From an uncultured Bacteroides sp. (lineage in GTDB: Bacteria > Bacteroidota > Bacteroidia > Bacteroidales > Bacteroidaceae): a DNA stretch of 12,427 bases. A program made the translations under genes and the position numbers. This document shows positions 8,301 to 12,427 of this stretch, one piece after another. How positions within the stretch are numbered: the stretch's first letter is position 1; each line of letters opens with the position of its first letter. The notes under the pieces were generated by a model that was not told where the DNA came from, did not search any database, and worked only from the letters and a program-made list of their open reading frames with translations. The stretch lies in assembly GCA_900557355.1 (NCBI GenBank), contig USSR01000136.1:1-12427 (forward strand), read 5' to 3'.

Positions 8301-8696
8301 GATACTTGGGCACAAAAGACCGAACACGGAGGCAACGATCTGGAGGCTAATATTCCGACTTACTATAAGAACAGTTGGAGGAAGCCGGGAGATGTTACCA
8401 AGTATGAATTATTTTACGAAAAGCCGAATGTAGCTATGAATAAGGTGACAACGACGCGCAGACTGCACAGTACTGATTTTATCCGTCTGAAGACTTTGAC
8501 ATTCGGCGTGACCATCCCGAAAGAGTGGACCCGTACAATCGGTATTGAGAATGTACGCTTGTATGCATCAGCCAATAATCTTTGGACTTGGGCAGCATAC
8601 GATTATTACGATCCGGAAGCCGTCAGCGGTGGTACTGCTATCTGGGGAACCCCTCCTTTAAAGACTGTGACTTTCGGCGTAAACATTAATTTCTAA
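5340..8696 (+). CDS. SusC/RagA-type TonB-dependent transporter with STN signalling domain
   Basis: A 1118-residue outer-membrane importer, longer than a plain SusC because of an N-terminal signalling domain. A charged N-region and hydrophobic stretch (17-32) form a signal peptide, with cleavage probably near residue 40 (VFA-QA). The STN domain spans about 44-115 (FKNATLNEVLWEVQRQTDFTF) and is the part that contacts FecR. A carboxypeptidase-regulatory-like beta domain spans about 130-203 (VSGSVVDETGESVIGANVLV). The junction DEVVVTGYGT (209-218) leads into the plug, which includes SPLYVIDGVPM (283-293) and SLYGSRAANGVVLITTKKG (331-349). The rest is the 22-strand beta barrel, ending in VTFGVNINF with a terminal phenylalanine typical of barrel assembly signals. 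It lies 16 bases after fecR and 20 before susD. Substrate is unknown; an oligosaccharide is usual for the family. Confidence 0.97.
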   Translation: MNKKEHKNQAERSSRRLWITLLFFCFTVTGFMQAANAVFAQATVTATFKNATLNEVLWEVQRQTDFTFVYSTEEVKNVKVEKLIVNHEKIADVLDKCLKGSGLTYTVHEGVIAIKPASKVEAVAAPQQEVKVSGSVVDETGESVIGANVLVKGTTNGCTTDLDGHFSLDVDHLPVTLIVSYVGYIRQEVKVISAKMVKVEMVPDNNLMDEVVVTGYGTFKKSAYAGSASSVKGETLKDVPAISFKDLLQGNAPGVQFTSSSGQPGASSSLRIRGMGSFNASNSPLYVIDGVPMRSGTINTMSSDAGLDIMSTINSSDIESVTVIKDAAAASLYGSRAANGVVLITTKKGKAGKASISLKADWGSSDFAMDYRPVMGGEERRQYIYDGLVAGQIKKGKSEADAMAYADGKIDNYAPVPWCGYVDWDDIMFQKGNHQSYEASLSGGTDRFKYYSSLSYLKQDGIAINSGLERISGRLNVDFRATDKLKLGANVLFATVNQDVYSEGTSYSSPFYTSRNAVVPSDPVYNEDGSWNRDFIRNSDRNPALAATYDYQREYVTRTFNTIYGEYEFIKDLKFKSTLSYDYVNTKGNDWKDPRTSNGDDINGGMSKKFYEYKKMVWANQLSYKMSIAADHHLDALAGYEIDDQYRDYLSGYATNFATYDKNQISNGMKTESVGGSDTRTRMVSYLFRLNYDYKNKYYLGGSFRMDGSSRFLKDNRWGSFWSISAAWRVIEESFMDSVKDWLTDLKIRASYGVNGTLPTDYFGYRGLSSLTNGYLEQPGIIQSQLKNDDLQWETNYNLNLGLDFSLWNRLNVTLEYYTRTTKNLLMDRPISMTTGFGSYLMNIGKVSNKGVELEINSTNIRTKDFSWNTTFNISHNKNEIVTLDGMQTEIIKGTQIRKVGKSFRTFYMKEFAGINPETGAPQFYTNDVDENGNYKKEITEVIDEAHAIVLDKHAEPNVIGGLSNTLRYKWFDFNFMFSYQFGGYSYDTWAQKTEHGGNDLEANIPTYYKNSWRKPGDVTKYELFYEKPNVAMNKVTTTRRLHSTDFIRLKTLTFGVTIPKEWTRTIGIENVRLYASANNLWTWAAYDYYDPEAVSGGTAIWGTPPLKTVTFGVNINF

Positions 8697-8716
8697 CCGT
8701 TAAAAAACTTGATATT

Positions 8717-10168
8717 ATGAAGCTATTAAAATATTTATTTATCAGTTCTGTATTGTTCTTCGTAAGTTCTTGCGGAAACGATTGGTTGGATCTGGATCCT
8801 TCCACTTCGATAGATACTGAAACCAGTATTAAGATATTGTCGGATGTTGAGTTTACCTTGAATGGTATTTATAGCACGATGCAAAGCTCGGATGCCTACT
8901 CCGGTCGGCTGGTATATTATGGAGACGTGACGGGAGATGATATGCAGGCGGTTAGTTCTACCAAACGTGTGGCCGACTATTATCGTTTCAATTTTACAAA
9001 AGATAATGGCCCCACTTCTCACTGGTCTTATCTTTATTCTATCATTCAGAATTGTAATCTGATTCTGATGAACATTGACAAACTTGTCATTGATGAAGAA
9101 GATACCGAATACAGAGATGACCTGAAAGGCGAAGCTTTGGCAATCCGTGGGCTGGCCTTATTCGACTTGACCCGTATCTTCGGCTATCCCTATACCAAAG
9201 ATAACGGAGCATCATTGGGGGTGCCCATTGTGGAAGGATTGTCCACTATTGAAAGTAAACCCTCCCGAAACACCGTAGCTCAGTGCTATACGAAGGTGAT
9301 TTCCGATCTTACCGAAAGCATTGGTTTGCTGAGCGGTGATTTTAATAAGGGTAAAATTAATAAATGGGGAGCAATGGCATTACTCAGCCGCGTATATCTC
9401 TACAAGAATGATAACACTAATGCACTGAAAATGGCGAAAGATGCCATTAAGGGAGCGGAAAAAGAAGGCTATGCCTTGTGGACCAATGAAGAATATCCCA
9501 CAGCATGGAGTAATGATGCGTCTGCCTCCAATCCGGGTGAAGTCTTGTTCGAAATCGTGAACCTTACTACTGATAGTCCGGGTAAGGAGAGTATGGGCTA
9601 TCTGAATTCTAAGGATGGTTATGATGACATGTGCATCACTTGTTCCTTCTATCAGTTCCTGAAGAAAGATCCTAAAGATATACGTCTTAAATTGTTGAGT
9701 TTCGATAAGAAATATTATGCTTATGTCTTTAAGTATCAACCGCAGCAGAATGAAAGTATCACGGATGCCAATATTCCGCTTATTCGTCTGTCCGAAGTTT
9801 ATCTGATTGCGGCTGAGGCAGCTGTCAAGTTGGGCGATAATGCCACAGCGATTGAGTATCTCGATCCGATTGTGAAGCGTGCTAATCCGGAAAACACAGT
9901 AGTGGGACAGACCATTACTCTGGAAAGAGTGCTGGATGAACGCCGTAAAGAACTGGTTGCCGAAGGACACCGCATGTATGACGCTATCAGAAATGGATTG
10001 ACAGTAGAGCGTAAGGATGTAAAAGACAGCAATCTGAGTAAAACCAAACATGATACGAAGTATATGACCTATGACTGGAATTTCTATATGATTGTACTTC
10101 CTGTTCCCAAGAAGGAAATGGATGCCAATCCTAATATGGAACAGAATCCTGGATATGGTGGAAGATAA
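8717..10168 (+). CDS. SusD/RagB-type surface glycan-binding lipoprotein
   Basis: A 483-residue outer-membrane lipoprotein that caps the SusC channel and captures ligand. A lipoprotein signal peptide ends at the lipobox with Cys19 (FVSSC), followed by GNDWLDLDP, the usual SusD start. Residues about 22-220 match the SusD-like N-terminal domain (FTLNGIYSTMQSSDAYSG; GEALAIRGLALFDLTRIFGYPY at about 138-159), which carries TPR-like helices. The C-terminal SusD_RagB region runs about 270-482, with IPLIRLSEVYLIAAEAAVKLG, LDERRKELVAEGHRMYD and the closing NPNMEQNPGY. It is slightly short for the family (often 500-600) but has no obvious gap. It starts 20 bases after susC and ends 16 before an exported phosphatase gene. 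No SusE or SusF-like lipoprotein follows. Binding specificity cannot be judged from sequence. Confidence 0.97.
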   Translation: MKLLKYLFISSVLFFVSSCGNDWLDLDPSTSIDTETSIKILSDVEFTLNGIYSTMQSSDAYSGRLVYYGDVTGDDMQAVSSTKRVADYYRFNFTKDNGPTSHWSYLYSIIQNCNLILMNIDKLVIDEEDTEYRDDLKGEALAIRGLALFDLTRIFGYPYTKDNGASLGVPIVEGLSTIESKPSRNTVAQCYTKVISDLTESIGLLSGDFNKGKINKWGAMALLSRVYLYKNDNTNALKMAKDAIKGAEKEGYALWTNEEYPTAWSNDASASNPGEVLFEIVNLTTDSPGKESMGYLNSKDGYDDMCITCSFYQFLKKDPKDIRLKLLSFDKKYYAYVFKYQPQQNESITDANIPLIRLSEVYLIAAEAAVKLGDNATAIEYLDPIVKRANPENTVVGQTITLERVLDERRKELVAEGHRMYDAIRNGLTVERKDVKDSNLSKTKHDTKYMTYDWNFYMIVLPVPKKEMDANPNMEQNPGYGGR

Positions 10169-10184
10169 TTTTAATAAATGATAT

Positions 10185-11345
10185 ATGATGAGTAAAACAA
10201 GTTTCACGAAGTACTTTCTTATCGCATTTACTCTAATGTTCATCAGTTCCGGCCTTAGTGCCGGAACTTTTGGTTCAGACGGTAATAAGAAAGATAAAGA
10301 GAAAAAAGAAGAGTTATCGGCTGACGGACCGTATGTGCTTTATCAGCCTGATGGTAAAACGCGTGTCATCAGTGTCGATAAGAAAGGGAAAATTACCGAT
10401 ACGACTTATGTTGCACTACCTGAAGATTTTATCTTGCATGTGGTAGATCATAAGGGGCGGTTTCCGTTTGATGTGAGATTGCATCCGGTGAAACGTCCCG
10501 ATTGGAAATATCGGCAACCGGAAAAAGTGTTTGTTATGTCCGACCCGCATGGTAAGTTGGATTGTGTTATTAGTTTGTTGCAGGGTAATGGGATTATTGA
10601 TAAAAACTACAATTGGAGCTTTGGTAATAATCATCTGATGGTTATCGGTGATATTTTTGATCGTGGAAAAGATGTACCGCAAATATTCTGGCTGTTTTAT
10701 AAGTTAGAAGATGAGGCTGCAAAAGCAGGTGGAACTGTTTCTTTCCTGTTAGGGAACCATGAGCCGCTGGTGCTGGCTAATGACTTACGCTATACGAAAG
10801 ATAAATATAAAGTGCTGGCACAGAAATTGAATATGAATTACCCTGAACTTTTTGGATCCGATACTGAATTGGGTAAATGGTTAGGTACCCGTAATACGAT
10901 GCAGATTATAGGTCGTGATCTTTATGTTCATGCCGGGTTAGGCAAGAATTTTTATGATCGTAATCTAAGTATCCCTACCGTGAACGAAGAAATGAGTAAA
11001 GCCCTTTTCATGAATAAGAAAGAACGCAGGGCTCTTTCTCCATTGACCGCATTTCTGTATGGTAACGACGGTCCCATCTGGTATCGTGGGCTTGTGCGTA
11101 CAGATGCCAAGTATCATCCAATGGCGCAGGACAGCCTACAAATGGTGATGGAACGCTATAAAGTCAAACACATTATCGTAGGGCATACCATCTTCAAGGA
11201 TATTTCTACTTTCTATGATGGCAAGGTTATCGGTGTCAATGTAGACAATAAAGAAAATCAGAAGAAGAAACGGGGCCGTGCATTGCTGATTGATAAGAAT
11301 ACTTACTTCGTTGTGGGTGATAAAGGCATTCTGCGGAAATTGTAG
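10185..11345 (+). CDS. Exported PPP-like metallophosphatase (Shewanella-like phosphatase type)
   Basis: A 386-residue phosphoesterase whose motifs follow the PPP (Ser/Thr phosphatase) order: SDPHG (119-123), GDIFDRG (155-161), GNHEP (190-194), HAGL (249-252), PIWYRG (297-302) and GHT (333-335). The GDxxDRG motif and the WYRG and GHT segments recall bacterial and plastid Shewanella-like protein phosphatases rather than the YkuE group. Residues 1-26 form a signal peptide (cleavage after SGLSA), so the enzyme is probably periplasmic. A Lys/Glu-rich linker (34-44) and a short beta-rich extension precede the catalytic domain. Two adjacent ATGs (10185 and 10188) are equally possible starts. The gap to susD is 16 bases, so co-transcription with fecR-susC-susD is likely. 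It could dephosphorylate an imported phosphorylated ligand or a protein; the substrate is unknown. Confidence 0.85.
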   Translation: MMSKTSFTKYFLIAFTLMFISSGLSAGTFGSDGNKKDKEKKEELSADGPYVLYQPDGKTRVISVDKKGKITDTTYVALPEDFILHVVDHKGRFPFDVRLHPVKRPDWKYRQPEKVFVMSDPHGKLDCVISLLQGNGIIDKNYNWSFGNNHLMVIGDIFDRGKDVPQIFWLFYKLEDEAAKAGGTVSFLLGNHEPLVLANDLRYTKDKYKVLAQKLNMNYPELFGSDTELGKWLGTRNTMQIIGRDLYVHAGLGKNFYDRNLSIPTVNEEMSKALFMNKKERRALSPLTAFLYGNDGPIWYRGLVRTDAKYHPMAQDSLQMVMERYKVKHIIVGHTIFKDISTFYDGKVIGVNVDNKENQKKKRGRALLIDKNTYFVVGDKGILRKL

Positions 11346-11399
11346 GAACACTTTTCATTGTTTTTAGTCTTCTTGTTATACCTTTATCTTTTAATTCCA

Positions 11400-11407
11400 T
11401 ATCTTTG
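11400..11407 (+). promoter_or_regulatory. Promoter -7 box of the DMP19-family gene
   Basis: TATCTTTG matches TAnnTTTG exactly, 35 bases before the ATG at 11443, implying a leader of about 29 bases. The nearest -33-like bases are CTTG at 11372-11375 with a long 24-base spacer. This suggests the small gene is transcribed separately from the susCD operon, which ends at 11345. Confidence 0.6.
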
Positions 11408-11442
11408 TCGTAATAATTAGAAAAAGACATAATAAGAAGACT

Positions 11443-11940
11443 ATGATAGAAATTACTGATGCCGCCTTGCGCAAAGCAGCAGGCGAGGGAATGGATACTT
11501 TTATTCAGGTATTTACCGACAGATATAAAGAAGTGATAGGTGGTGAGCTGACCGCTGAGTCCATGCCGTTGCTGACAGGTGAGCAGCACACTTTGCTTGC
11601 TTACCAGATCTTTCGTGACGAAGTAATGGATGGTGGCTTCTGCCAGTTGATACAGAATGGGTATGGAGGATATATTTTTGCCAATCCGTTTGCTAAAGTG
11701 ATGCGTCTGTGGGGAGCAGAAGATTTCGGTAAACTGGTATATAGAGCCAAAAAGATTTATGATGCCCATCGTGAAGATTTGGAACGGGAGCGTACAGATG
11801 ATGAATTCATGGCTATGTACGAGCAATATGAAGCTTTCGATGAACTGGAAGAAGAATTCTTGGAAAAAGAGGAAGGCATAACAGCTTTGATAGCCGGTTA
11901 TGTAGATGAGCATTTGGAACTGTTTGCTAAAATCGTCTGA
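11443..11940 (+). CDS. DMP19/DUF4375-family acidic protein
   Basis: A 165-residue soluble protein without signal peptide or membrane helix. The core segment QHTLLAYQIFRDEV (48-61), GGFCQLIQNGYGGYI (64-78) and the following NPFAKVMRLWGAEDFGKLVYRA (from residue 81) match the DUF4375/DMP19 fold. The namesake, Neisseria DMP19, is a DNA-mimic protein that binds a transcription factor. The C-terminal half is strongly acidic, with clusters such as FDELEEEFLEKEE (132-144), which would suit a DNA-mimic role. Family membership does not prove this, and most relatives are uncharacterised. It has its own promoter box and a downstream hairpin terminator, so it appears to be a single-gene unit unrelated to the susCD operon. 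Its neighbour to the right is convergent. Confidence 0.8.
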   Translation: MIEITDAALRKAAGEGMDTFIQVFTDRYKEVIGGELTAESMPLLTGEQHTLLAYQIFRDEVMDGGFCQLIQNGYGGYIFANPFAKVMRLWGAEDFGKLVYRAKKIYDAHREDLERERTDDEFMAMYEQYEAFDELEEEFLEKEEGITALIAGYVDEHLELFAKIV

Positions 11941-11954
11941 TAAGGGCGATTTTT
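11929..11954 (+). terminator. Intrinsic terminator overlapping the DMP19-gene stop
   Basis: AAAATCG (11929-11935) and CGATTTT (11947-11953) form a perfect 7-bp stem with an 11-base loop, running straight into TTTTTAT in plus-strand RNA. The stem overlaps the last codons and the TGA. It sits between convergent genes; the minus-strand RNA has only four U after the stem, so it works better for the plus-strand gene. Confidence 0.6.
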
Positions 11955-11958
11955 ATCC

Positions 11959-12427
11959 CTAAAAATGAATGCAAAAACCCAATGCGGGTTGTGTCTGAAG
12001 CATTCCGTTGGGTAAAGCCATTTGGATGTTCGAACTACTGAGTGAGAATTCTATTTCTTGTTTAGCTCGCTTTTTATTGATATTGGCAAGAACGAATAGT
12101 GGAATGCTGGCTACTGTTATACCCACACTGGTGTAAAATACCGCTTTCCATGATTGGGTGTTTTTGTAGAGAGAATCGTCGAAAGCTCCACCCATCAGGC
12201 CTGTTGCCATTCCGGCAAGCCCTATGCCCAATGCAGTGCATGCGCCAATTCTGAACTGTCTGTGTTTTCTCCATAATTGTGGGTCAAGTTCTGTGCCGAG
12301 TGCAGTTGCGATAGCTTTTTGTCTGTTTTTAACGGCAAATACAAAAAGAGGAATACTGCTTACGGTCAGCCCGGCTCCTGCACAGATAACGATGCCGAAG
12401 CCTTCTCCGTCTCCACCGGACTCATGT
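11959..12427 (-). CDS. Small polytopic membrane protein, N-terminus beyond window
   Basis: The frame is open from the TAG at 11959-11961 to the right edge, giving 155 visible residues with the start outside the window. An internal TTG at 12231 is a leucine codon, not the start. The visible part has three hydrophobic segments: about 11-32 (GIVICAGAGLTVSSIPLFVF), a Gly/Ala-rich one at about 60-80, and about 96-114 (SVGITVASIPLFVL). The first and third end in near-identical SIPLF segments followed by basic clusters (KNRQK, NINKKR), indicating an internal duplication. The C-terminus ends QPALGFCIHF, similar in style to many uncharacterised Bacteroides membrane proteins with a SIPLF motif. No function can be assigned. 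It is convergent with the DMP19-family gene, with only 18 bases between stop codons. Confidence 0.7.
   Translation of the reverse strand, partial: HESGGDGEGFGIVICAGAGLTVSSIPLFVFAVKNRQKAIATALGTELDPQLWRKHRQFRIGACTALGIGLAGMATGLMGGAFDDSLYKNTQSWKAVFYTSVGITVASIPLFVLANINKKRAKQEIEFSLSSSNIQMALPNGMLQTQPALGFCIHF

Noticed and set aside
9380..10243. 287-codon minus-strand open frame opposite susD
   Set aside because: The plus-strand SusD motifs are unbroken throughout, the antisense translation is low-complexity in Ile/Arg/His, and no promoter box was seen.
11346..11366. AACA...TGTT followed by a T-run as a terminator for the phosphatase operon
   Set aside because: The stem has only four A/T-rich pairs; too weak to call.
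1..12427. Mobile element, CRISPR array, tRNA or rRNA
   Set aside because: No transposase or integrase frame, no regularly spaced direct repeats beyond the three CCATACC copies, and no tRNA-like cloverleaf or rRNA segment was recognised by eye.

Overview
The window looks like chromosomal DNA from the order Bacteroidales, most likely genus Bacteroides. Evidence: a tandem SusC/SusD pair; an ECF sigma factor with a FecR-type anti-sigma factor; start codons with no strong Shine-Dalgarno sequence; and several TAnnTTTG boxes (the Bacteroides -7 element) 20-30 bases before start codons. I cannot name the species from the sequence alone. No IS element, tRNA, rRNA, CRISPR array or broken gene was seen.

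Layout, left to right. (1) 1-155 is non-coding. It holds a consensus promoter firing leftward out of the window and a hairpin just after the next gene. (2) 156-1922 (-): a secreted family-PL1 pectate lyase with a C-terminal tail like a type IX secretion sorting domain. (3) 2074-2634 (+): an ECF sigma factor, divergent from the lyase. (4) 2635-2859: a gap with an imperfect 19-bp inverted repeat and three CCATACC direct repeats. (5) 2860-3954 (-): a polytopic membrane protein with a calcineurin-like phosphoesterase domain. (6) 4151-11345 (+): four tightly packed genes with gaps of 16-20 bases: FecR anti-sigma factor, SusC-type TonB-dependent transporter with an N-terminal STN signalling domain, SusD-type surface lipoprotein, and an exported PPP-like phosphatase. 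(7) 11443-11940 (+): a small acidic DMP19/DUF4375 protein with its own promoter and terminator. (8) 11959 to the window end (-): the C-terminal part of a small membrane protein with a duplicated transmembrane module.

Likely logic (inference from known families): the SusD lipoprotein and SusC channel capture and import a ligand. The STN domain of SusC reports occupancy to FecR in the inner membrane, and FecR releases the ECF sigma factor, which raises operon expression. The ligand is not identifiable. The divergent pectate lyase hints at a pectic glycan. The phosphatase 16 bases after susD, and a second phosphoesterase between the sigma and fecR genes, hint instead at a phosphorylated ligand. 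The operon itself encodes no glycoside hydrolase or lyase. The unusual points are this SusCD-phosphatase pairing and the separation of sigma from anti-sigma by an opposite-strand gene.
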